Source: Ferrimonas aestuarii
Lineage (GTDB): Bacteria; Pseudomonadota; Gammaproteobacteria; Enterobacterales; Shewanellaceae
Direction of reading: 5' to 3'
DNA length: 64,000 bases
Assembly (NCBI RefSeq): GCF_005116665.1
Contig: NZ_SWCJ01000012.1
Coordinates: forward strand, 62,001-126,000
The notes under the pieces are model-generated. The model was not told where the DNA came from. It saw only the letters and a list, made by a program, of their open reading frames with translations, and ran no database searches. The translations under genes were made by a program, and so were the position numbers. Shown here piece after piece: positions 17,260 to 23,118 of this stretch (positions within the stretch are counted from its first letter, which is position 1; every line of letters begins with the position of its first letter).

Positions 17260-17970
17260 ATGGATTCCCGACCTTTAAACCAAGATGAGTATTACCAGCA
17301 GCTGGTGGCCCGCAATACCGGACGCCGTGATGGTCTTCGGTACCGCAATACTCTGCTTTTGCATCTGGCTACATTGGTTGGCTTGCGAGAGTCAGAGTTA
17401 ACCCAAGCGACCATAGGTTTGTTTGTTTCACCAACCGGTGATCTGCAGGAGTTCGTGATCTTGCCTGACTCAATCACTTGGGATGGCTACGAACGGCCAG
17501 TGCTTCTAACCCACCCCGAAGTCAAAGCAGCGTTCGAGGCGTACCTGCAGTGGCTCATTGAGTCCGGCATCAATACTCAACCAGGTAACAGTCATTTCGG
17601 CCTTAACCCCAACACACCGTTACTGGTGAGTGATAGTGGCAAGCCTTACACAATGCAGAGTCGAGGTGATCGGTTATCGCCTGCAGCGATGCATCGCCAA
17701 TTGGATGGCATGATTAAAGCAGCTGATCTGTGGGATGCAGGTGTTAGGCGTAAAAGCCTGATGCGTACCTACGTGATCTTTGGATACCGAGCTGGTTTGA
17801 GCGTTAATGACTTGATGATCACCACCGGCCTGAGTGAGTCATCGATACAGCAGATCTTGGTAATGGATCTGGCGCAGTATGACCAGATTGCAGAGTGGTG
17901 GACTACTCAGAGAGAGCGGAGGATAAAACGACAGGAGGCGTTTGCACGCCGCCGGAAGTGGATGATCTGA
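17260..17970 (+). CDS. Tyrosine-recombinase-like protein, catalytic residues degenerate
   Basis: A 236-residue protein with a tyrosine recombinase fold pattern and little more than the catalytic half. The first arginine box is visible as VGLRESELTQ (Arg43). The second box reads RRKSLMRTYVIFGYRAGL, so the usual HxxR histidine is not present. A candidate tyrosine lies in DLAQYDQ near residue 208. It is shorter than a complete phage integrase (about 330-400 residues) and lacks an arm-binding domain. It stands alone between late terminator and regulator, 5.6 kb from the putative att site. It may be a decayed integrase or a recombinase-derived regulator. Confidence 0.6.
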   Translation: MDSRPLNQDEYYQQLVARNTGRRDGLRYRNTLLLHLATLVGLRESELTQATIGLFVSPTGDLQEFVILPDSITWDGYERPVLLTHPEVKAAFEAYLQWLIESGINTQPGNSHFGLNPNTPLLVSDSGKPYTMQSRGDRLSPAAMHRQLDGMIKAADLWDAGVRRKSLMRTYVIFGYRAGLSVNDLMITTGLSESSIQQILVMDLAQYDQIAEWWTTQRERRIKRQEAFARRRKWMI

Positions 17971-18159
17971 TTACTCTTTACTGGCCTCTTTGTTTAATAC
18001 CTCTCTAGCCCACGCACTGACCTTTTGATCTTTCTTGGCAGCTGCGTGAGCCCACTGAGCTTTATCTTCCTCAGTGCACCTAATCTCTTGTTTCTTATCT
18101 AGCGTGACGGACTGTTTCGGTCGGCCAGGCGGTTTCTTTGCATCTTTCATAGGTTGCAT
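17971..18159 (-). CDS. Small basic regulator, ribbon-helix-helix-like
   Basis: A 62-residue basic protein: a Lys/Pro-rich arm (KKPPGRPK), a short strand segment with the IRCTEE turn and two predicted helices (DKAQWAHAAAKK and SAWAREVLNKEA). This strand-helix-helix layout fits Arc/MetJ-type regulators, MobC-like proteins and antitoxins. It is transcribed away from three copies of a palindrome, one of which begins three bases before its own start codon. This suggests it binds them and represses itself and the rightward module. Start may be 18159 or an internal ATG nine bases later; neither has a strong ribosome site. Confidence 0.6.
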   Translation of the reverse strand: MQPMKDAKKPPGRPKQSVTLDKKQEIRCTEEDKAQWAHAAAKKDQKVSAWAREVLNKEASKE

Positions 18160-18162
18160 TAT

Positions 18163-18236
18163 TTGTCATGACAAAAATTTAATCAATACCCGTTGCTATT
18201 TTTGTCATGACAATAATATAATAATTGTCATGACAA
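18163..18236. promoter_or_regulatory. Three TTGTCATGACAA operators in the divergent intergenic region
   Basis: The perfect 12-bp palindrome TTGTCATGACAA occurs at 18163-18174, 18202-18213 and 18225-18236. The first abuts the start of the leftward regulator; the second lies between the -35 and -10 of a good rightward promoter; the third covers its likely transcription start. The layout is that of an operator set for repression in both directions. Confidence 0.8.
18193..18222 (+). promoter_or_regulatory. Promoter of the rightward accessory module
   Basis: TTGCTA (18193-18198) and TATAAT (18217-18222) are separated by 18 bases, a near-consensus sigma-70 promoter. It points to the gene starting at 18256 and is overlapped by two operator palindromes, so it should be strongly controlled. 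Confidence 0.65.
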
Positions 18237-18255
18237 AAACTAAGCAAGGTTGAGT

Positions 18256-18552
18256 ATGATGAACGCCGAATTTGAATGGTCAGATAGTCTCAGCAGGCAC
18301 CGTGCTGACGTACAAGCAATTATCGCCGTTGGTATTGGTGGTGGGTTTGCTGTGCTTGAAACCGTTGTCGGTAATGACTTGTGGAACTCTGATTCATCTG
18401 AGTATTTCGCTGACCCTGATGACTTGTTTTATGAAGGGGACGAGCCGCCAAAAGAGCCTGGCCTTTACCGATTTACTGGTTACACATCGACGCTGCACGG
18501 CGATGAATGGAACCACCATGGTTCTTACGAAAAGCTGCCCTTAAACCAATAG
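18256..18552 (+). CDS. Phage accessory protein, unknown (first gene of rightward module)
   Basis: A 98-residue acidic protein. The C-terminal half with EPGLYRFTGYTS is a pattern seen in many small phage proteins of unknown function. The ATG at 18256 has an AAGG six bases upstream; a second ATG follows at once. It is the first gene behind the operator-controlled promoter, so it is likely the most strongly induced. No function is proposed. Confidence 0.6.
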   Translation: MMNAEFEWSDSLSRHRADVQAIIAVGIGGGFAVLETVVGNDLWNSDSSEYFADPDDLFYEGDEPPKEPGLYRFTGYTSTLHGDEWNHHGSYEKLPLNQ

Positions 18553-18563
18553 AGGAAACACGG

Positions 18564-19289
18564 ATGTTAAAACCCGTTTATTTCGACACTGAAACCACTG
18601 GCCTGGGTAGCGATGCTGAGATCATCCAGATTGGGGTGGTGGGCGCCGATGGTACCGTGCTGATGGATACGCTGGTGCAGTGCCAAGGCGAGATCCCCGA
18701 GTCGGCCACCGCCGTGCATGGCATTACCAAGGCAGATTTAGTGGGGGCGCCAACGTGGCCGGAAGTGCACGAGCAGTTGATGGCTCACTTTGACGGCGCC
18801 TTAGTCAAGATTTACAACGCGTCGTATGACCGCCGCTTGCTGCAGCAAACCGCCGAACGCTATGAGTTGGAGGTGCCCCAGTTGGCGACCCAGTGCATCA
18901 TGCGTCGTTATGCGGATCTGTACTTCGACGGGCAGTGGATGAGCCTGGTCAATGCGTGTGGCTATGAGCGCATCGATGTCTCAGATATTAAGGCCCACGA
19001 CGCCGCCGGGGATTGTGAGATGACCCGCCGTTTGGATGCCATCATGAGCGCCGATGAGTTACGGCGCCAAGCTCGGGCTGAATACCGTGATCGGTTGTTG
19101 GCGCAAAAGATGGCCTTGGTGCCCGGGGACATCAGCGGTTATCCCGACTTTCGACAAGTCAGCCGACCGCTTGGGTTTAAGACCCTCAGCCAACTGCGTA
19201 AGCGGGATTTGGATAACTATGAGTTCGCAGGTCGATGCTGCGACACCTATGGCAACCCGGGCTACCTGTTTAAGCCCAAAGACCAATAG
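18564..19289 (+). CDS. DnaQ-like (DEDDh) 3'-5' exonuclease
   Basis: A 241-residue protein. The three exonuclease motifs are intact: Asp8 and Glu10 in FDTETTG, Asp89 in NASYDRRLL, and His145 with Asp150 in HDAAGD. The family removes nucleotides from 3' ends using two metal ions. The C-terminal 80 residues contain repeated charged motifs and are not part of the nuclease fold. An AGGAAAC box lies four bases before the ATG at 18564; an in-frame extension to 18507 would overlap the previous gene and is rejected. In a phage this could serve replication, recombination, or host nucleic acid turnover. Confidence 0.85.
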   Translation: MLKPVYFDTETTGLGSDAEIIQIGVVGADGTVLMDTLVQCQGEIPESATAVHGITKADLVGAPTWPEVHEQLMAHFDGALVKIYNASYDRRLLQQTAERYELEVPQLATQCIMRRYADLYFDGQWMSLVNACGYERIDVSDIKAHDAAGDCEMTRRLDAIMSADELRRQARAEYRDRLLAQKMALVPGDISGYPDFRQVSRPLGFKTLSQLRKRDLDNYEFAGRCCDTYGNPGYLFKPKDQ

Positions 19290-19300
19290 AGGAAACATCG

Positions 19301-20203
19301 ATGGCCGTTACCGTCAAAAGCTACTTCTGTGGCGCTGGCTTAATGGATGCCGGTCTGCGTGAGGCGGGCATCGACATTGCCCAGGCGTTTGAGCTGGATG
19401 CCGACGCCTGCAAAACCTACCGCGCCAACTTTGGCGATCACATCACCCAGTGCGACATCGCCGAGCAGCTGGTGCTGGAGCAGGACAGCTGCGACGGCAT
19501 GGTGTTTACCTATCCGTGCACCAAGTATTCAACCATCGCCGACATTCACGGCACCCGCAGCGGTGACGAGCTGTTTCTCCATGCGTTGCGCCATCTGGCC
19601 GTGGCTCGCCCTGAGTTCTACGTGGTGGAGAATGTACCAGGGATGCGCGCCTTTCCGGTGGTGATGGAAGCCATGACTAAGATGCCGGACTATTACGTGC
19701 ACGTATTTTGCCCAGTGCGCTCTGAGCTGTGGGTACCGCAGCGCCGCCACCGGTTGATCATCATCGGCACCAAACATCCGTTTGAGGTGCGGCCACCGGA
19801 AAACACCCGCGCGGTGACGCTGGCCGAAATCCTTGAGGATGAACCCAAGGTGACTTTGCCAAAAGCCATCAAAGCCCGCATGGGCGGTGAGTACCGCGAC
19901 CTGCCGATTATCTCTGACCCCAGTAAAGGCGACATTGCGCCGACCTGTGTGGCCCATTACGCCAAGGACAAGTCCACCCGTCTGGTGGTGGATAAGCGCT
20001 TTCCCCTGGGCGTTCGCCCGTACTCAGTGCGTGAGTACGCCCGCCTGCAGGGGTTAGAGGATGACTTTGTATTTCCGGTGAGCGATACCGCCGCCTATCG
20101 GCAGATCGGCAATGGCGTCTCCAAACATGTGGGCCAGTGGGTCGGCAATGAGATGATCCGCTACATGGCCCAATCGACCCGCCTCAAGATGGTGGCGGCC
20201 TAA
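19301..20203 (+). CDS. DNA (cytosine-5) methyltransferase with variant PC motif
   Basis: A 300-residue C5-cytosine methylase: motif I SYFCGAGLMDAG (7-18), motif IV with the catalytic Cys73 in YPCTKYS, motif VI VVENVPG (Glu110) and motif X QIGNGVS near the end. Most members have PCQxFS in motif IV, so PCTKYS is a notable variant, but the Pro-Cys pair and Ser are kept. The target recognition region (about 175-230) is short. No restriction enzyme is adjacent, so it is an orphan methylase, probably protecting phage DNA from host restriction. The start has the AGGAAAC box and follows the exonuclease by 11 bases. Confidence 0.85.
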   Translation: MAVTVKSYFCGAGLMDAGLREAGIDIAQAFELDADACKTYRANFGDHITQCDIAEQLVLEQDSCDGMVFTYPCTKYSTIADIHGTRSGDELFLHALRHLAVARPEFYVVENVPGMRAFPVVMEAMTKMPDYYVHVFCPVRSELWVPQRRHRLIIIGTKHPFEVRPPENTRAVTLAEILEDEPKVTLPKAIKARMGGEYRDLPIISDPSKGDIAPTCVAHYAKDKSTRLVVDKRFPLGVRPYSVREYARLQGLEDDFVFPVSDTAAYRQIGNGVSKHVGQWVGNEMIRYMAQSTRLKMVAA

Positions 20204-20226
20204 TTAACCGAGATAGGAAACGACTG

Positions 20227-20478
20227 ATGGGAATTCGACGATTTAAAACGCTTAAGCCTCGTAATCCTTGCCCTGAGTGTGGCAATGCTACGATCTTTCG
20301 TGGACGATCTGAGCAGGTACAAGAAGATCTCTGTGAAGTTTGGGTTGAGTGCGATTGTGGACATAACCCTTTTGAGGGAAAGTCCGAGCATTGCATTGAA
20401 TCTGTCTGGGGATCACTGGATGAAGGTTTCTTGCTGATGGCACTCGCTGAGTGGGATGAGTTAACGGAAGCAGCATAA
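20227..20478 (+). CDS. Zinc-ribbon small protein, Lar/Eaa-like size class
   Basis: An 83-residue protein with two Cys pairs, PCPECGN at 14-20 and ECDCG at about 41-45, forming a likely zinc ribbon. A helical C-terminus contains LLMALAEWDELT. The size and cysteine pattern resemble small phage restriction-alleviation-type (Lar) proteins, but the resemblance is loose. Next to an orphan methylase an anti-restriction role would make sense; this is inference. AGGAAAC box five bases before the ATG. Confidence 0.6.
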   Translation: MGIRRFKTLKPRNPCPECGNATIFRGRSEQVQEDLCEVWVECDCGHNPFEGKSEHCIESVWGSLDEGFLLMALAEWDELTEAA

Positions 20479-20490
20479 AGGATAAGACTG

Positions 20491-20610
20491 ATGAACTATT
20501 GCGACGAGTGTGGCGAGCAGATTTATCCAGATGATGAGGTGGTATCAATCGGGCTTGCTCGCTATCACTTCGAATGTGCCGAGGCCAAAGGCGTCGGTGA
20601 AAGCGATTAA
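20491..20610 (+). CDS. 39-residue zinc-binding peptide
   Basis: A tiny gene with an AAGGATAAG ribosome site. The product begins MNYCDECGEQIYPDD and has a CxxC pair (residues 4 and 7) plus a His-x-x-x-Cys pair later (YHFEC), a complete CCHC metal site in 39 residues. It is one of three adjacent genes for very small zinc-binding proteins. Function unknown. Confidence 0.55.
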   Translation: MNYCDECGEQIYPDDEVVSIGLARYHFECAEAKGVGESD

Positions 20611-20621
20611 GGAAGCGATCC

Positions 20622-20783
20622 ATGGATAGTAAGCGACCTAAAAAGGTTGAGTATCACAAGCAGTGTCATGACTGCGGTCAGTTTCTAAAGAAGAAACTTT
20701 GGATTCGAAAGGATCACCCGTATCGAAAGCACGCATTGTGTCGTAGCTGCGCCAGCAATTACGAACATTGGACAGATTTTTAA
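20622..20783 (+). CDS. 53-residue basic zinc-binding protein
   Basis: The gene follows the preceding stop by 11 bases with a GGAAG ribosome site. Two Cys pairs, CHDCG and CRSC, are separated by a very basic stretch (KKKLWIRKDH), so nucleic-acid binding is plausible. It is too short for most annotation thresholds but fits the operon in spacing and ribosome site. Function unknown. Confidence 0.55.
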   Translation: MDSKRPKKVEYHKQCHDCGQFLKKKLWIRKDHPYRKHALCRSCASNYEHWTDF

Positions 20784-20798
20784 TCGAGGAAATGACTG

Positions 20799-21005
20799 AT
20801 GAAGATCAGCCAATTGATTGCGCTGCTTGAGCAGCAACAGGAACAGCTGGGCGATGTTGAGGTGACCATGCAGGCCACTTTGTTGCCGGATGGCTATTGT
20901 GCTGCTGGCAACGTGGCTGACGTGTTTGAAAGCACGGTTGAATCAGTCCAAGAGCTTGATGAGGGCAGGCTAGGTATGCGCCTGCGCTTATTCTGGCAGT
21001 GCTAA
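20799..21005 (+). CDS. Small phage protein, unknown
   Basis: A 68-residue acidic protein with a helical start (SQLIALLEQQQEQLGDVEV) that resembles the L-x-x-L-P-x-D-x-x-V segment found in many small phage proteins. It follows the operon rule of an AGGAAA box shortly before the ATG. No function can be assigned. Confidence 0.55.
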   Translation: MKISQLIALLEQQQEQLGDVEVTMQATLLPDGYCAAGNVADVFESTVESVQELDEGRLGMRLRLFWQC

Positions 21006-21021
21006 TAAAAGGAAACGAGCC

Positions 21022-21225
21022 ATGGAAACATTCTCAGTCAATTTCTTCTTAGCCGGTCAGGTAAAGCAGCTGGCCTTTCGCCGTATGGCCGCCCCGCCAA
21101 GGAAGGGCGACATATGTATTTTCAATAAGCAGCAATACTTGGTGTGGTCAGTGACCTGGTGTATGGATGAGGATGCGACTAATGACGGTAGTCAACGGCT
21201 CAATCTCGAACTAGAAAAGATGTAG
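21022..21225 (+). CDS. Small phage protein, unknown (beta-rich)
   Basis: A 67-residue protein, largely beta-stranded, with PRKGDICIF and YLVWSVTW segments. It has an AGGAAAC box five bases before the start and is 16 bases after the previous stop. No family is recognised. Confidence 0.5.
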   Translation: METFSVNFFLAGQVKQLAFRRMAAPPRKGDICIFNKQQYLVWSVTWCMDEDATNDGSQRLNLELEKM

Positions 21226-21235
21226 GGAGCGACTG

Positions 21236-21430
21236 ATGGATTTTGAAGTGTTGGCGGGCCAATACGACGATGGTCATGAGATAAACGTTAAGTACAGCGA
21301 TGTCTTTGCCACCTTGGATGATGCCATTGAAGCGCATGATAAGGTGAGCGACTATCCGTGGGCCTATATCCAGTACAAAGGCCGTACGTTGGATGTGTGG
21401 GCCAAAGGTAACGATCCGTTAAACCGATAA
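21236..21430 (+). CDS. Small phage protein, unknown (acidic)
   Basis: A 64-residue acidic protein with a TLDDAIEAHDKV helix between strands, ending in WAKGNDPLNR. A GGGAG site lies before the ATG, ten bases after the previous stop. It is the last gene before a regulatory segment; an AGGAAAC box directly after its stop is not followed by a start codon. Confidence 0.5.
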   Translation: MDFEVLAGQYDDGHEINVKYSDVFATLDDAIEAHDKVSDYPWAYIQYKGRTLDVWAKGNDPLNR

Positions 21431-21445
21431 AGGAAACCAGCCTAG

Positions 21446-21487
21446 TTGTGCTTTATAACACAACGGTTATATAATGGTTGTGTTATA
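21446..21487. promoter_or_regulatory. Operator-like repeats before the small HTH-like gene
   Basis: TTGTG and CACAA flank an 8-base spacer at 21446-21463, and TTGTGTTATA follows at 21478-21487. The same TGTGTTATA core reappears in the large palindrome after the gene at 21696. GGTTATATAATGG in between offers a -10-like TATAAT at about 21469-21474. Together they look like a promoter with regulator sites. Confidence 0.55.
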
Positions 21488-21503
21488 CTTTTTAAGGGCG
21501 GCT

Positions 21504-21698
21504 ATGAACATTTCTCTACGACAAATGGTTGACGATTACTACGGTGGAAACCGGGAGCAGGCGGCAAAAGCGGCGGGGATCAATACCGTTCAGCAGTTCA
21601 ATAATTTGGTCTCGAAAGGCTACGAAGTGGCGCGCCTAGAAAATGGCGATTGGATCATGCTGACGTCGAAAACCAAGATCTTCAAAACCTCCAAATAA
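21504..21698 (+). CDS. Small DNA-binding-like protein, Cro/CII size class
   Basis: A 64-residue protein beginning MNISLRQMVDDYYGG. The segment EQAAKAAGINTVQQFNNLV could form a helix-turn-helix, and the basic end (TSKTKIFKTSK) could contact DNA. It is flanked on both sides by repeats sharing TGTGTTATA, the arrangement of a self-regulating phage repressor. The ATG at 21504 follows AAGGGCGG; an upstream in-frame start lies in the operator region and is unlikely. Assignment as a regulator is inference. Confidence 0.55.
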   Translation: MNISLRQMVDDYYGGNREQAAKAAGINTVQQFNNLVSKGYEVARLENGDWIMLTSKTKIFKTSK

Positions 21699-21725
21699 CA
21701 CTTGTGTTATATAACTCAAGTGTTA
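21696..21725. promoter_or_regulatory. 30-bp near-perfect palindrome
   Basis: TAACACTTG (21696-21704) and CAAGTGTTA (21717-21725) are perfect inverted arms; between them GTTATATAAC (21706-21715) is itself a perfect palindrome. Only one base pair breaks the symmetry of the 30-bp block. It begins in the stop codon of the small regulator and lies 35 bases before the next gene's start, so it is a candidate operator rather than a terminator (no T-run, AT-rich). Confidence 0.65.
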
Positions 21726-21760
21726 TAATTATCTCAAGTTAAGGCAACAGAGATAAGGAG

Positions 21761-21922
21761 ATGAAGTTAACCAAGCAACAACGCCAAGAGTTAGAGAACC
21801 AAAAGCTAACTCTGGAGGTGAGAAACAAGAGGCTAGACAATCTGAGACTCGCAATCCAAATTCCTCTAACCGTCTTGTTACTCGTTTTAGCCATCATTAA
21901 GCTCGCAGAGTTAAATATCTAA
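21761..21922 (+). CDS. Small coiled-coil membrane protein
   Basis: A 53-residue protein with a very good AAGGAG ribosome site. The first 30 residues form a charged, coiled-coil-prone helix (LENQKLTLEVRNKRLDN) and residues about 31-48 form one membrane segment (LTVLLLVLAII). It could be a small holin-like or membrane-anchored accessory protein. No family is recognised. Confidence 0.5.
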   Translation: MKLTKQQRQELENQKLTLEVRNKRLDNLRLAIQIPLTVLLLVLAIIKLAELNI

Positions 21923-21961
21923 GGGCAAGGGGCGCAAGCCCCTTCGCAGAGGATAGCAAAG

Positions 21962-22063
21962 ATGAAATGGTTTGAGTATTTCGAAAAGCATCAGGTGGGG
22001 TTCACCCTGGGGGCGACGGCGCTTGCGGTGGTGATCGCCCTGTATTTTGGCTTGGTGCATTGA
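21962..22063 (+). CDS. 33-residue single-pass membrane peptide
   Basis: A short gene whose product starts MKWFEYFEKH and continues with a membrane helix (TLGATALAVVIALYFGLV). GAGGATAG upstream is a plausible ribosome site. It directly precedes a terminator hairpin. Whether it acts alone, for example as a small lysis or stress peptide, cannot be said. Confidence 0.4.
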   Translation: MKWFEYFEKHQVGFTLGATALAVVIALYFGLVH

Positions 22064-22065
22064 TG

Positions 22066-22096
22066 AGGCGCTGGCGTTCGTCGAGCGCCAGCGCCT
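22066..22096 (+). terminator. Terminator after the small membrane peptide
   Basis: An 11-bp perfect stem (AGGCGCTGGCG / CGCCAGCGCCT) with a 9-base loop starts three bases after the stop at 22063 and is followed by TTGTAT. The T-run is short but the stem is very GC-rich. Confidence 0.65.
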
Positions 22097-22110
22097 TTGT
22101 ATAGGGAACT

Positions 22111-22326
22111 ATGAGAAATCTAAAGTACAAGGTCATTATTGTTGTGTTGAGCATGACTTGCATTGGCCTATATATTTCAAATGATCTCACCACGTTTGAA
22201 GGGTGTGTTTCTGAGCTTCACCGGCAGTTTTATGGCATCGAGAATGACTTTGAGCGAAGAGCTCGAGCTAGAGAGCTTTGCTTAGACCTAGTGCGTGAAG
22301 GGAAGGTTCTTCCTGAGAAACGCTGA
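22111..22326 (+). CDS. Small membrane-anchored or secreted protein, unknown
   Basis: A 71-residue protein with a basic start (MRNLKYK), one hydrophobic segment (VIIVVLSMTCIGLYI) and a charged C-terminal part containing two cysteines (FEGCVSELHR and ARELCLDLV) that could pair outside the cytoplasm. It is followed by the nuclease gene 14 bases later, so the two may be co-expressed. Confidence 0.5.
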   Translation: MRNLKYKVIIVVLSMTCIGLYISNDLTTFEGCVSELHRQFYGIENDFERRARARELCLDLVREGKVLPEKR

Positions 22327-22340
22327 GATTGGAAACTGAT

Positions 22341-22766
22341 ATGTTTATACGTCCATGGATGGGATTGATGCTAGTGCCAATGCTGGCGGTGGCTGGCAAA
22401 GATTACGGAGCAGCTCAAGTGACGGCGGTTACAAGCATCTATGATGCCGATACCTTTCGGGTGAACATCGATGGCTGGCCTGCCGTGGCGGGTGAGCGGA
22501 TCCCCGTGAGGGTGAAAGGGGTCGATGCTCCAGAGTTGCGAGGTCAATGCGACATGGAAAAGCAACTCGCACGCCAAGCAAAGCAATTTACCGTTCGGCA
22601 ACTACGCCAGGCTAAGCAAATTGAGTTAAAGCACATTGAGCGAGGAAAGTACTTCAGGCTGCTGGCGGAGGTGTGGATTGACGGCAAGTCCTTGTCTGAA
22701 GAACTTATCAAAGCCGGTCACGCTAAAACGTACGCTGGCGGCGGGCGCCAAAGTTGGTGCCTTTAA
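22341..22766 (+). CDS. Secreted SNase-type (thermonuclease family) nuclease
   Basis: A 141-residue protein. A short hydrophobic leader (WMGLMLVPMLAVAG) is followed by an SNase-like domain with the expected catalytic pattern: Asp35/Asp37 in DADTFRV, and Arg57, Asp62 and Glu65 in RVKGVDAPE. A later basic RGKYFRLLAEVW segment fits the family's second arginine. The family cleaves DNA and RNA with calcium. The ATG follows GGAAAC. As the last prophage gene before the att-like site, it is probably an accessory gene that could degrade extracellular or host DNA. Confidence 0.8.
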   Translation: MFIRPWMGLMLVPMLAVAGKDYGAAQVTAVTSIYDADTFRVNIDGWPAVAGERIPVRVKGVDAPELRGQCDMEKQLARQAKQFTVRQLRQAKQIELKHIERGKYFRLLAEVWIDGKSLSEELIKAGHAKTYAGGGRQSWCL

Positions 22767-22777
22767 AAAAGCAAAAA

Positions 22778-22839
22778 AAATCCATCTCGCTCATCACGGC
22801 ATCTCATGTGATGCCCACGTGATGAAACGTGATGGATTT
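22778..22839 (+). other. 62-nt imperfect hairpin after the nuclease gene
   Basis: Three nested inverted repeats can pair: AAATCCATC with GATGGATTT, TCATCACG with CGTGATGA, and GCATC with GATGC, around a 6-base loop. This is longer than a simple terminator and lacks a T-run downstream. It lies between the nuclease stop and the att-like site, so it could be an RNA 3' end structure or a protein-binding DNA site. Confidence 0.55.
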
Positions 22840-22907
22840 CCAGTGGTTCCACTGTGTGCCCGTAGTCGCTAAGTGACTGTTTTGTGGGCTTATAGTGGGT
22901 TTGTAGT

Positions 22908-22937
22908 TGGTGGAGTCGGGGGGAGTTGAACCCCCGT
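22908..22937 (-). repeat. tmRNA 3'-end fragment; candidate attachment-site core
   Basis: Read on the minus strand, this ends ...GGGGTTCAACTCCCC...CTCCACCA, the T-arm, acceptor and CCA of a transfer-messenger RNA. Only about 30 bases match; the sequence to the right has no tag-coding region or tmRNA body, and the BetT gene ends 180 bases away. Many prophages integrate in the 3' end of ssrA and leave such a core, so this probably marks the prophage boundary. The orientation is odd for that model: the intact gene should lie to the right. Confidence 0.7.
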
Positions 22938-22948
22938 GCAGTTTAGAG

Positions 22949-22973
22949 AAAAGGCACCACTCTGGTGCCTTTT
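22949..22973. terminator. Bidirectional terminator next to the att-like site
   Basis: AAAAGGCACCA and TGGTGCCTTTT form an 11-bp stem with a 3-base loop, with A-runs and T-runs on the two sides, so it can stop transcription from either direction. It insulates the prophage end from the BetT gene on the other strand. Confidence 0.8.
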
Positions 22974-23118
22974 TCGGACTTAGCTTTGTGCGGATCCCAA
23001 AAGATTCCCTCCAAAACTATTTTTAAATCCATGATTTATAAGGATTTTAAAAACGTTCATAAATGCATAAAAACGGCTCCAGAATCGACTCTAACCATCT
23101 GATTTTAAACGGTATAAA

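Noticed and set aside
22908..23118. A complete tmRNA gene
   Set aside because: Only the last 30 nt of a tmRNA are present; no tag frame, no 5' acceptor half, and too little space before BetT.
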